Part shown: positions 1 through 13,259 of the stretch, in pieces
Layout: the number at the start of each line of letters is the position of its first letter
Numbering within the stretch: the first letter of the stretch is position 1
Source of the DNA: Calliopsis andreniformis
Lineage: Eukaryota > Arthropoda > Insecta > Hymenoptera > Andrenidae
Assembly (NCBI RefSeq): GCF_051401765.1
Contig: NW_027480596.1
Span: 62,001-126,000, forward strand
Direction: 5' to 3'
Length of the DNA stretch: 64,000 nt
Notes under the pieces: model-generated
What the model saw: only the letters and a program-made list of their open reading frames with translations
Told to the model about the DNA's origin: nothing
Databases searched by the model: none
Position numbers and translations under genes: made by a program

Positions 1-884
1 ATACTCAATCCTCAATCGTCAATCCTCAATCCCGAATCCTCAATCTTCAATCCTCAACCTCAATCCTCAATCCTCAATCCTCAATCCTCAATCTTCAATC
101 ATCAATATTCAATCTTCAATCCTCAATCCTCAATCCTCAATCCTCAATCCTCAATCCTCAGGCATCAGTACTCAATCTTCAATACTCAATCCTCAATCCT
201 CAATCCTCAATTCTCAATCCTCAACCCTCAATCCGCATTCCTCAAACCTCAATCCTCAACCCTCAGTTCTCATACTCAATTCTCAATTCTCAATCCTCAA
301 TTCTCAATCCTCAATCTTCAATCCTCAATAATCAATCTCCAATTCTAGATCCTCAATCCCCAATCTTCAATCCTTAATCCTCAATCTTCAATCCCCAATC
401 CCCAGTACTTAATCTTCAATCCTCAATGCTCAAACCTCAATACTCAACCCTCAGTCCTCATCCTCAATTCTCAATTCTCAATCCTCAATCCTCAATCCTC
501 AATCTTCAATCCTCAATAATCAATATCCGATCCTAGATCCTCAATCCCCAATCTTCAATCGTTAATCCTCAATCATCAATCGTCAATCCCCAGTCATCAA
601 TCTTCAATCCTCAATGCTCAATCCTCAATCCTCAATCCTCAGTCCTCAATCCCCAATCCTCAATCCTCAAACCTCAATACCCAACCGTCAGTCCTCGTCC
701 TCAATCCTCAAACCTCAATCCTCAATTCTCAATATTCAATCATCAATACTCAATCTTCAATCCTCAATCGTCAAACCTCAATCCTCAATCCTCAATCCTC
801 AATCTTCAATCCTCAATCCTCAATCCTCAATTCTCAATCCTCAGTCCTCAATCAACAACCCTCAATCCTCAAACCTCAATCCTC

Positions 885-904
885 AACCGTCAGTCCTCGT
901 CCTC
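885..904. repeat. Element D, CpG-bearing run upstream of module A
   Basis: AACCGTCAGTCCTCGTCCTC carries two CpG steps in an array whose consensus unit has none. The same run starts 116 bp before module A at 885, 2325, 17521, 36267, 43674, 51124, 54346 and 57420, among others. An AGCCGT form sits at the same distance at 38898 (the A at 39014). It also occurs away from module A, for example near 37496. Role unknown. Confidence 0.75.
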
Positions 905-1000
905 AGTCGTCAAACCTCAATCATCAATCCTCAATATTCAATCATCAATACTCAATCTTCAGTCCTCAATGCTCTATCCTCAATCCTCAATCCTCAATCC

Positions 1001-1135
1001 TCAATATTCAAGACACAACCCTCAGCCATCAATCCTCAATACTCAACCATCAATCCTCAATTCCCAATACTCAATAGAATATTCTGAATACTCATGGTTC
1101 AATACTCAATCCACAATATTCAATAATCAAATCTC
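1001..1135. repeat. Module A copy 1 (subtype I)
   Basis: A degenerate heptamer stretch that keeps the 7-bp register. It starts TCAATATTCAAGACACAA and ends with AATAATCAAATC. It has three AATATT sites and the intact AGAATATTCT palindrome at 1076-1085. Element D lies 116 bp upstream. Confidence 0.88.
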
Positions 1136-2440
1136 AATCCTCAATCTTCAATCCTCAATACTCAATTTCAATCCACAATCCTCAGTTCTCAATCCCTAAT
1201 ACTCAATGCTCAATCGTCAATCCTTAATCCCCAATCCTCAATCTTCGATCCTCAACCTCAATCCTCAATCCTCAATCCTCAATCCTCAATCTTCAATCAT
1301 CAATATTCAATCTTCAATCCTCAATCCTCAATCCTCAATCCTCAATCCTCAATCCTCAATCTTCAATCCTCAATCCTCAATCCTCAATTCTCAACCCTCA
1401 ATCCTTAATCCTCAGACCTCAAACATCAATATTCAGCCCTCAGTCCTCGTCCTCAATCCACAACCCTCAATCCTCAGTCCTCAATATTCAATCATCAATA
1501 TTCAATCTTCAATCCTCAATCCTCAATCCTCAATCCTCAATTCTGAATCCTCAATCTTCAATCCTCAATCCTCAATCCTCAATACTCAATCCTCAATCTT
1601 CAATCCTCAATACCCACTCCTCAATCTTCAATCCTCAATCCTCAATCCGCAATCCTAATTCCTCAATCCTCATTCTTCAATCATCAATACCCAATCCTCA
1701 ATTTCAATCCTCAATCCTCAATCCTCAATTCTCAATCCTCAATCCTCAGTCCTCAGTCCTCAGTCCTCAGTGCGCACACCGCAATCCTCAACCCTCAGCC
1801 CTCATTCTCCATCCTCAATCGTCAATCCTCAACCCTCAATCTTCAATCCTCAATTCTCAATCTTCAATCCTCGATCCTGAATCATCAATACTCAATCCTC
1901 AATCCTCAGGCATCAATACTCAATCTTCAATACTCAATCCTCAATCCTCAATCCTCAATCCTCAATCCTCAACCCTCAATCCTCAGGCATCAATACTCAA
2001 TCTTCAATACTCAATCCTCATCCTCAATCCTCAATCCTCAATCCTCAATCCTCAACCATGAATCCCCATTCCTCAAACCTCAATCCTCAACCCTCAGTCC
2101 TCATCCTCAATTCTCAATTCTCAATCCTCAATCCTCAATCCTCAATCTTCAATCCTCAATAATCAATCTCCAATCCTAGATCCTCAACCCCAATCTTCAA
2201 TCCTTAATACTCAATCTTCAATCCTCAATCCCCAGTCATCAATCTTCAATCCTCAATGCTCAATCCTCAATCCTCAATCCTCAGACCTCAATCCACAATC
2301 CTCAATCCTCAAACCTCAATCCTCAACCGTCAGTCCTCGTCCTCAATCCTCAAACCTCAATCCTCAATCCTCAATATTCAATCATCAATACTCAATCTTC
2401 AATCCTCAATGCTCTATCCTCAATCCTCAATCCTCAATCC

Positions 2441-2575
2441 TCAATATTCAAGACACAACCCGCAGCCATCAATCCTCAATACTCAACCATCAATCCTCAA
2501 TTCTCAATACTCAATAGAATATTCTGAATACTCATGATTCAATACTCAATCCACAATATTCAATAATCAAATCTC
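2441..2575. repeat. Module A copy 2 (subtype I)
   Basis: Palindrome intact. CATGATTC replaces CATGGTTC, and ACCCGCAGCC replaces ACCCTCAGCC. D lies upstream. Confidence 0.88.
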
Positions 2576-5500
2576 AATCCTCAATCTTCAATCCTCAATA
2601 CTCAATTTCAATCCTCAATCCTCAGTTCTCAATCCCCAATACTCAATGCTCAATCGTCAATCCTCAATCCCCAATCCTCAATCTTCAATCCTCAACCTCA
2701 ATCCTGAATCCTCAATCCTCAATCCTCAATCTTCAATCATCAATATTCAATCTTCAATCCTCAATCCTCAATCCTCAATCCTCAATCCTCAATCCTCAAT
2801 CTTCAATCCTCAATCCTCAATCATCAATCCTCAATCCTCAATCTTCAATCCTCAATACTTAATCTTCAATCCCCAATCCTCAATCCTCAATCCTAATTCC
2901 TCAATCCTCAATCCTCAATCCTCAATCCTCAATCCGCAATATTCAATCCTCAATACTCAATCTTGAATCATCAATCCTCAATCCTCAATTCTCAGTCGTC
3001 AAACCTCAGTCATCAATCCTCAATCTTCAATACTCAATCGTCAATCCTTAGTCCTCAATCCTCAATCCTCATTCCGCGTTCCTCAAACCTCAATCCTCAA
3101 CCCTCAGTCTTCATCCTCAATCCTCAAACCTCAATCCTCAATCCTCAATATTCAATCATCAATGCTCAATCTTCAGTCCTCAATCCTCAAACCTCAATCC
3201 TCAATCCTCATTCTTCAATCCTAAATACCCAATCCTCAATCTTCAATCCTCAATCCTCAATCCTCAATTCTCAATCCTCAATCCTTAATCCTCAGACCTC
3301 AAACATCAATATTCAACCCTCAGTCCTCGTCCTCAATCCGCAACCCTCAATCCTCAGTCCTCAATAATCAATCATCAATATTCGATCTTCAATCCTCAAT
3401 CCTCAATCCTCAATCCTCAATCCTCAATCCTCAATCCTCAATCTTCAACCCTGAATCCTCAATCCTCAATACTCAATCCTCGATCTTCAATCCTCAATAC
3501 TCAATCTTCAATCCTCAAACCTCAATATTCAATCCTCAATACTCAATCTTCAATCATCATCCTCAATCCTCAATTCTCAGTCGTCAATCCTCAGTCAACA
3601 ATCCTCAATCTTCAAAACTCAATCGTCAATCCTTAGTCCTCAATCCTCAATCCTCAATCCTCGTTCCTCAAACATCAACCCTCAGCCCTCAGTCTTCATC
3701 CACAATCCTCAAACCTCAATCCTCAATCCTCAATATTCAATCATCAATACTCAATCTTCAATCCTCAATCCTCAAACCTCAATCCTCAATACCCAATCCT
3801 CAATCTTCGATCCTCAATCCTCAGTCCTCAATCCTCAATCCTCAATCCTCATTCTTCAATCCTCAATACCCAGTCCTCAATCTTCAATCCTCAATCCTCA
3901 ATCCTCAATTCTCAATCGTCAATCCTCAGTCCTCTGTCCTCAAACCTCAATCCTCAACCCTCAGCCCTCATCCTCCATCTTCTATCCTCTATCCTCAATC
4001 CTCAATCTTCAATCCTCAATACTCAATCTTCAATCCTCAATCCTCAATCCTCAATCCTCATTCTTCAATCCTCAATACCCAATCCTCAATCTTCAATCAT
4101 CAATCCTCAATCCTCAATTCTCAATCCTCAATCCTCAATCCCCAGACCTCAAACATCAATACTCAACCCTCAGTCCTCGTCCTCAATCCGCAACCCTCAA
4201 TCCTCAATCCTCAATCATCAATCATCAATATTCAATCTTCAGTCCTCAATCCTCAATCCTCAATCCTCAATCCACAATCCTCAATGTTCAATCCGCAATG
4301 CCCAATCCTCAATCTTCAATCCTCAATCCTCAATCCTCAATCCTCAATTCTCAATCCTCAGTCCTCAATTCTCAGTCCTCAAACCTCAATCCTGAATCCA
4401 CAATCCTGAATCCTCAATCCTCAATCTTCAATCCTCAATCCTCAATCCTCAATCCTAATTCCTCAATCCTCATTCTTCAATCCTCAATACCCAATCCTCA
4501 ATTTCAATCCTCAATCCTCAAACCTCATTTCTCAATCCTCAATCCTCAACCCTCAGCCCTCATCATCCATCCTCAATCCTCAATCCTCAATCCTCAATGT
4601 TCAATCCTCAATTCTCAATCTTCAATCCTCGATCGTCAATCATCAATCCTCAATCCTCAATCCTCAGGCATCAATACTCAATCTTCAATGCTCAATCCTC
4701 AATCCTCAATCCTCAATCCTCATTCCCCAACCCTCAACCCTCAATCCTCGATCCTCAATCCTCAGGCATCAATACTCAATCTTCAATACTCAATACTCAG
4801 TCCTCAATCCTCAATCCTCAATCCCCAACCCTCAATCCTCATGCCTCAAACCTCAATCCTCAACCCACAGTCCTCATCCTCAATTCTCAATTCTCAATCC
4901 TCGATCCTCAATCCTCAATCTTCAATCCTCAATAATCAATCTCCAATCCTAGATCCTCAACCCCAATCTTCAATCCTTAATACTCAATCTTCAATCCTCA
5001 ATCCCCAGTCATCAACCTTCAATCCTCAATGCTCAATCCTCAATCCTCTATCCTCAATCCTCAACCGTCAGTCCTCGTCCTCAATCCTCAAACCTCAATC
5101 CTCAATCCTCAATATTCAATCATCAATACTCAATCTTCAATCCTCAGTGCTCTATCCTCAATCCTCAATCCTCAATCCTCAATATTCAAGACACAACTCT
5201 CAGCCATCAATCCTCAATACTCAACCATCAATCCTCAATTCTCAATACTCAATAGAATATTCTGAATACTCATGGTTCAATACTCAATCCACAATATTCA
5301 ATAATCAAATCTCAATCCTCAATCCTCAATCCTCAGACCTCAATTCTCAATCCTCAATCATCAATCCTCAATCCTCAATCCTCAATCCCCAATCCTCTAT
5401 CCTCAGGCATCAATACTCAATCTTCAATACTCAATCCTCAATCCTCAATCCTCAATCCTCAATCCTCAACCCTCAATCCTCATTCCTCAAACCTCAATCC

Positions 5501-5710
5501 TCAACCCTCAGTCCTCATCCTCAATTCTCAATTCTCAATCCTCAATCTTCAATCCTCAATCTTCAATCCTCAATAATCAACCTCCAATCCTAGATCCTCA
5601 ATCCCCAATCTTCAATCCTTAATCCTCAATCTTCAATCCTTAATTCTTAATCGTCAATCTTCAATCCTCAATACTCAATCTTCAATCCTCAATCCTCAGT
5701 CCTCAATCCT
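2510..5710. repeat. Higher-order block alpha, copy 1
   Basis: This block matches 6477-9482. The distance is 3,967 bp in its left part and 3,772 bp in its right part, because about 195 bp present here near 3655-3850 is absent from the later copies. It is less similar to them than they are to each other. Inference: it is the oldest visible relative of the 4,422-bp tandem pair to its right. Confidence 0.8.
5179..5312. repeat. Module A copy 3 (subtype I)
   Basis: Palindrome intact. It has ACAACTCTCAGCC, shared with the copies at 8951, 13373 and 17637. Confidence 0.88.
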
Positions 5711-6469
5711 GAATCCTCAATCCTCAATCTTCAATCCTCATTCTTCAATACTCAATACACAATCCTCAATCTTCAATCCTCAATCCTCAATCCTCAATTC
5801 TCAACACTCAATCCTCAGTCCTCTGTCCACAATCCTCAATCCTCAACCCTCAGCCCTCATCCTCCATCCTCAATCCTCAATCGTCAATCCTCAATCTTAT
5901 ATCCTCAATATTCAATCTTCAATCCTCAATCCTCAATCCTCAATCCTCAATCCTCAATCCTTAGTGATCAATACTCAATCTTCAATACTCAATCCTCAAT
6001 CCTCAATCCTCAATCCTCAATCCTCAAACCTCAATCCTCAATCCTCAATCCCCATTTCCCAAACCTCAATCCTCAACCCTCAGATCTCATCCTCAATTCT
6101 CAATTCTCAATCCTCAATCATCAATCCTCAATCTTCAATCCTCAATCCTCAATCCTCAATCCTCAATCCTCAGTACTCAATCCTCAATCCTCAACCTTCA
6201 ATCCTCAATACTCAATCTTCAATCCTCAATCCTCAATCCTCAATCCTCAATCCTCAATCTTTAATCCTCAATCCTCAATCATCAATCTTCAATCCTCAAT
6301 ACTCAATCTGCAATACTCAATCCTGAAACCTCAATCCTCAATCCTCATTCTTCAACCCTTAATACCCAATCCTCAATCTTCAATCCTCAATCCTCAATCC
6401 TCAATTCTCAACCCTCAAACCTTAATCCTCAATCCTCAATACTCAATCCTCAATCTTCAATCCTCAATA

Positions 6470-6543
6470 CTCAACACTCAATAGAATATTCTTGATACTC
6501 ACGTTTCAATACTCAGTCCACAATATTCAATAGTCAAATCTCA
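6470..6543. repeat. Module A copy 4 (5'-shortened)
   Basis: Only the right half is present, after TCAACACTCAATAG. The palindrome is intact but is followed by TGATACTCACGTTTC, and the end reads AATAGTCAAATC. Confidence 0.8.
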
Positions 6544-8950
6544 ATCCTCAATCTTCAATCCTCAATACTCAATTTCAATCCTCAATCCTCAGTTCTCAAT
6601 CCCCAATACTCAATGCTCAATCGTCAATCCTCAATCCCCAATCCTCAATCTTCAATCCTCAACCTCAATCCTGAATCCTCAATCCTCAATCCTCAATCTT
6701 CAATCATCAATATTCAATCTTCAATCCTCAATCCTCAATCCTCAATCCTCAATCCTCAATTATCAATCTTCAATCCTCAATCCTCAATCATCAATCCTCA
6801 ATCCTCAAACTTCAATCCTCAATACTTAATCTTCAATCCCCAATCCTCAATCCTCAATCCTAATTCCTCAATCCTCAATCCTCAATCCTCAATCCTCAAT
6901 CCGCAATATTCAATCCTCAATACTCAATCTTGAATCATCAATCCTCAATCCTCAATTCTCAGTCGTCAAACCTCAGTCATCAATCCTCAATCTTCAATAC
7001 TCAATCGTCAATCCTTAGTCCTCAATCCTCAATCCTCATTCCGCGTTCCTCAAACCTCAATCCTCAACCCTCAGTCTTCATCCTCAATCCTCAAACCTCA
7101 ATCCTCAATCCTCAATATTCAATCATCAATGCTCAATCTTCAGTCCTCAATCCTCAAACCTCAATCCTCAATCCTCATTCTTCAATCCTAAATACCCAAT
7201 CCTCAATCTTCAATCCTCAATCCTCAATCCTCAATTCTCAATCCTCAATCCTTAATCCTCAGACCTCAAACATCAATATTCAATCCTCAGTCCTCGTCCT
7301 CAATCCGCAACCCTCAATCCTCAATCCTCAATAATCAATCATCAATATTCGATCTTCAATCCTCAATCCTCAATCCTCAATCTTCAATCCTCAATCCTCA
7401 ATCTTCAACCCTGAATCCTCAATCCTCAATACTCAATCCTCAATCTTCAGTCCTCAATACTCAATCTTCAATCCTCAAACCTCAATATTCAATCCTCAAT
7501 ACTCAATCTTCAATCATCATCCTCAATCCTCAATTCTCAGTCGTCAATCCTCAGTCAACAATCCTCAATCTTCAAAACTCAATCGTCAATCCTTAGTCCT
7601 CAATCCTCAATCCTCAATCCTCATTCTTCAATCCTCAATACGCAGTCCTCAATCTTCAATCCTCAATCCTCAATCCTCAATTCTCAATCGTCAATCCTCA
7701 GTCCTCTGTCCTCAAACCTCAATCCTCAACCCTCAGCCCTCATCCTCCATCTTCTATCCTCTATCCTCAATCCTCAATCTTCAATCCTCAATACTCAATC
7801 TTCAATCCTCAATCCTCAATCCTCAATCCTCATTCTTCAATCCTCAATACCCAATCCTCAATCTTCAATCATCAATCCTCAATCCTCAATTCTCAATCCT
7901 CAATCCTCAATCCCCAGACCTCAAACATCAATACTCAACCCTCAGTCCTCGTCCTCAATCCACAACCCTCAATCCTCAATCCTCAATCATCAATCATCAA
8001 TATTCAATCTTCAGTCCTCAATCCTCAATCCTCAATCCTCAATCCTCAATCCTCAATGTTCAATCCGCAATGCCCAATCCTCAATCTTCAATCCTCAATC
8101 CTCAATCGTCAATCCTCAATTCTCAATCCTCAGTCCTCAATTCTCAGTCCTCAAACCTCAATCCTGAATCCACAATCCTGAATCCTCAATCCTCAATCTT
8201 CAATCCTCAATCCTCAATCCTCAATCCTAATTCCTCAATCCTCATTCTTCAATCCTCAATACCCAATCCTCAATTTCAATCCTCAATCCTCATACCTCAT
8301 TTCTCAATCCTCAATCCTCAACCCTCAGCCCTCATCATCCATCCTCAATCCTCAATCCTCAATCCTCAATGTTCAATCCTCAATTCTCAATCTTCAATCC
8401 TCGATCGTCAATCATCAATCCTCAATCCTCAATCCTCAGGCATCAATACTCAATCTTCAATGCTCAATCCTCAATCCTCAATCCTCAATCCTCATTCCCC
8501 AACCCTCAACCCTCAATCCTCGATCCTCAATCCTCAGGCATCAATTCTCAATCTTCAATACTCAATACTCAATCCTCAATCCTCAATCCTCAATCCCCAA
8601 CCCTCAATCCTCATGCCTCAAACCTCAATCCTCAACCCACAGTCCTCATCCTCAATTCTCAATTCTCAATCCTCGATCCTCAATCCTCAATCTTCAATCC
8701 TCAATAATCAATCTCCAATCCTAGATCCTCAACCCCAATCTTCAATCCTTAATACTCAATCTTCAATCCTCAATCCCCAGTCATCAACCTTCAATCCTCA
8801 ATGCTCAATCCTCAATCCTCTATCCTCAATCCTCAACCGTCAGTCCTCGTCCTCAATCATCAAACCTCAATCCTCAATCCTCAATATTCAATCATCAATA
8901 CTCAATCTTCAATCCTCAGTGCTCTATCCTCAATCCTCAATCCTCAATCC

Positions 8951-9085
8951 TCAATATTCAAGACACAACTCTCAGCCATCAATCCTCAATACTCAACCAT
9001 CAATCCTCAATTCTCAATACTCAATAGAATATTCTGAATACTCATGGTTCAATACTCAATCCACAATATTCAATAATCAAATCTC
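8951..9085. repeat. Module A copy 5 (subtype I)
   Basis: Palindrome intact. This is the counterpart of the copies at 5179 and 13373. Confidence 0.88.
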
Positions 9086-10889
9086 AATCCTCAATCCTCA
9101 ATCCTCAGACCTCAATTCTCAATCCTCAATCATCAATCCTCAATCCTCAATCCTCAATCCCCAATCCTCTATCCTCAGGCATCAATACTCAATCTTCAAT
9201 ACTCAATCCTCAATCCTCAATCCTCAATCCTCAATCCTCAACCCTCAATCCTCATTCCTCAAACCTCAATCCTCAACCCTCAGTCCTCATCCTCAATTCT
9301 CAATTCTCAATCTTCAATCTTCAATCCTCAATCTTCAATCCTCAATAATCAACCTCCAATCCTAGATCCTCAATCCCCAATCTTCAATCCTTAATCCTCA
9401 ATCTTCAATCCTTAATTCTTAATCGTCAATCTTCAATCCTCAATACTCAATCTTCAATCCTCAATCCTCAGTCCTCAATCCTCAATCCTTAATCCTCAAT
9501 CGTCAACCTTCAATCATCAATACTCAATCTTCAACCCTCAATCCTCAATCCTCAATCCTCAATCCTCATTCTTCAATACTCAATTCTCAATCCTCAATCT
9601 TCAATCCTCAATACTCAATCTTCAATCCCCAATCCTCAATCCTCAATCCTCAATCCTCAATCCTCAATCCTCAATCCTCAATCCCCAATCCTCAATACTC
9701 AATCTGCAATCCTCAATCCTCAATCCTCAATCCTCAATACTCATTCTACAATCCTCAATACCCAATCCTCAATCTTCAATCCTCAATCCTCAACTCTCAA
9801 TCCTCAATCCCCAATCCTCTATCCTCAGGCATCAATACTCAATCTTCAATACTCAATCCTCAATCCTCAATCCTCAATCCTCAATCCTCAACCCTCAATC
9901 CTCATTCCTCAAACCTCAATCCTCAACCCTCAGTCCTCATCCTCAATTCTCAATTCTCAATCCTCAATCTTCAATCCTCAATCTTCAATCCTCAATAATC
10001 AACCTCCAATCCTAGATCCTCAATCCCCAATCTTCAATCCTTAATCCTCAATCTTCAATCCTTAATTCTTAATCGTCAATCTTCAATCCTCAATACTCAA
10101 TCTTCAATCCTCAATCCTCAGTCCTCAATCCTGAATCCTCAATCCTCAATCTTCAATCCTCATTCTTCAATACTCAATACACAATCCTCAATCTTCAATC
10201 CTCAATCCTCAATCCTCAATTCTCAACACTCAATCCTCAGTCCTCTGTCCACAATCCTCAATCCTCAACCCTCAGCCCTCATCCTCCATCCTCAATCCTC
10301 AATCGTCAATCCTCAATCTTATATCCTCAATATTCAATCTTCAATCCTCAATCCTCAATCCTCAATCCTCAATCCTCAATCCTTAGTGATCAATACTCAA
10401 TCTTCAATACTCAATCCTCAATCCTCAATCCTCAATCCTCAATCCTCAAACCTCAATCCTCAATCCTCAATCCCCATTTCCCAAACCTCAATCCTCAACC
10501 CTCAGATCTCATCCTCAATTCTCAATTCTCAATCCTCAATCATCAATCCTCAATCTTCAATCCTCAATCCTCAATCCTCAATCCTCAATCCTCAGTACTC
10601 AATCCTCAATCCTCAACCTTCAATCCTCAATACTCAATCTTCAATCCTCAATCCTCAATCCTCAATCCTCAATCCTCAATCTTTAATCCTCAATCCTCAA
10701 TCATCAATCTTCAATCCTCAATACTCAATCTGCAATACTCAATCCTGAAACCTCAATCCTCAATCCTCATTCTTCAACCCTTAATACCCAATCCTCAATC
10801 TTCAATCCTCAATCCTCAATCCTCAATTCTCAACCCTCAAACCTTAATCCTCAATCCTCAATACTCAATCCTCAATCTTCAATCCTCAA

Positions 10890-10965
10890 TACTCAACACT
10901 CAATAGAATATTCTTGATACTCACGTTTCAATACTCAGTCCACAATATTCAATAGTCAAATCTCA
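10890..10965. repeat. Module A copy 6 (5'-shortened)
   Basis: This is the 4,422-bp partner of the copy at 6470, with the same TGATACTCACGTTTC change. Confidence 0.8.
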
Positions 10966-13259
10966 ATCCTCAATCTTCAATCCTCAATACTCAATTTCAA
11001 TCCTCAATCCTCAGTTCTCAATCCCCAATACTCAATGCTCAATCGTCAATCCTCAATCCCCAATCCTCAATCTTCAATCCTCAACCTCAATCCTGAATCC
11101 TCAATCCTCAATCCTCAATCTTCAATCATCAATATTCAATCTTCAATCCTCAATCCTCAATCCTCAATCCTCAATCCTCAATTATCAATCTTCAATCCTC
11201 AATCCTCAATCATCAATCCTCAATCCTCAAACTTCAATCCTCAATACTTAATCTTCAATCCCCAATCCTCAATCCTCAATCCTAATTCCTCAATCCTCAA
11301 TCCTCAATCCTCAATCCTCAATCCGCAATATTCAATCCTCAATACTCAATCTTGAATCATCAATCCTCAATCCTCAATTCTCAGTCGTCAAACCTCAGTC
11401 ATCAATCCTCAATCTTCAATACTCAATCGTCAATCCTTAGTCCTCAATCCTCAATCCTCATTCCGCGTTCCTCAAACCTCAATCCTCAACCCTCAGTCTT
11501 CATCCTCAATCCTCAAACCTCAATCCTCAATCCTCAATATTCAATCATCAATGCTCAATCTTCAGTCCTCAATCCTCAAACCTCAATCCTCAATCCTCAT
11601 TCTTCAATCCTAAATACCCAATCCTCAATCTTCAATCCTCAATCCTCAATCCTCAATTCTCAATCCTCAATCCTTAATCCTCAGACCTCAAACATCAATA
11701 TTCAATCCTCAGTCCTCGTCCTCAATCCGCAACCCTCAATCCTCAATCCTCAATAATCAATCATCAATATTCGATCTTCAATCCTCAATCCTCAATCCTC
11801 AATCTTCAATCCTCAATCCTCAATCTTCAACCCTGAATCCTCAATCCTCAATACTCAATCCTCAATCTTCAGTCCTCAATACTCAATCTTCAATCCTCAA
11901 ACCTCAATATTCAATCCTCAATACTCAATCTTCAATCATCATCCTCAATCCTCAATTCTCAGTCGTCAATCCTCAGTCAACAATCCTCAATCTTCAAAAC
12001 TCAATCGTCAATCCTTAGTCCTCAATCCTCAATCCTCAATCCTCATTCTTCAATCCTCAATACGCAGTCCTCAATCTTCAATCCTCAATCCTCAATCCTC
12101 AATTCTCAATCGTCAATCCTCAGTCCTCTGTCCTCAAACCTCAATCCTCAACCCTCAGCCCTCATCCTCCATCTTCTATCCTCTATCCTCAATCCTCAAT
12201 CTTCAATCCTCAATACTCAATCTTCAATCCTCAATCCTCAATCCTCAATCCTCATTCTTCAATCCTCAATACCCAATCCTCAATCTTCAATCATCAATCC
12301 TCAATCCTCAATTCTCAATCCTCAATCCTCAATCCCCAGACCTCAAACATCAATACTCAACCCTCAGTCCTCGTCCTCAATCCACAACCCTCAATCCTCA
12401 ATCCTCAATCATCAATCATCAATATTCAATCTTCAGTCCTCAATCCTCAATCCTCAATCCTCAATCCTCAATCCTCAATGTTCAATCCGCAATGCCCAAT
12501 CCTCAATCTTCAATCCTCAATCCTCAATCGTCAATCCTCAATTCTCAATCCTCAGTCCTCAATTCTCAGTCCTCAAACCTCAATCCTGAATCCACAATCC
12601 TGAATCCTCAATCCTCAATCTTCAATCCTCAATCCTCAATCCTCAATCCTAATTCCTCAATCCTCATTCTTCAATCCTCAATACCCAATCCTCAATTTCA
12701 ATCCTCAATCCTCATACCTCATTTCTCAATCCTCAATCCTCAACCCTCAGCCCTCATCATCCATCCTCAATCCTCAATCCTCAATCCTCAATGTTCAATC
12801 CTCAATTCTCAATCTTCAATCCTCGATCGTCAATCATCAATCCTCAATCCTCAATCCTCAGGCATCAATACTCAATCTTCAATGCTCAATCCTCAATCCT
12901 CAATCCTCAATCCTCATTCCCCAACCCTCAACCCTCAATCCTCGATCCTCAATCCTCAGGCATCAATTCTCAATCTTCAATACTCAATACTCAATCCTCA
13001 ATCCTCAATCCTCAATCCCCAACCCTCAATCCTCATGCCTCAAACCTCAATCCTCAACCCACAGTCCTCATCCTCAATTCTCAATTCTCAATCCTCGATC
13101 CTCAATCCTCAATCTTCAATCCTCAATAATCAATCTCCAATCCTAGATCCTCAACCCCAATCTTCAATCCTTAATACTCAATCTTCAATCCTCAATCCCC
13201 AGTCATCAACCTTCAATCCTCAATGCTCAATCCTCAATCCTCTATCCTCAATCCTCAAC

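Larger units (their letters stand above)
5391..9812. repeat. 4,422-bp tandem duplication, unit 1
   Basis: Variant heptamers occur here in the same order as in 9813-14234, at a constant distance of 4,422 bp. Six separate stretches of 78 to 431 codons compared between the two units translate identically. The unit starts at the AATCCTCTATCC variant run. It contains one full and one 5'-shortened module A. Its length is not a multiple of 7. Confidence 0.9.
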
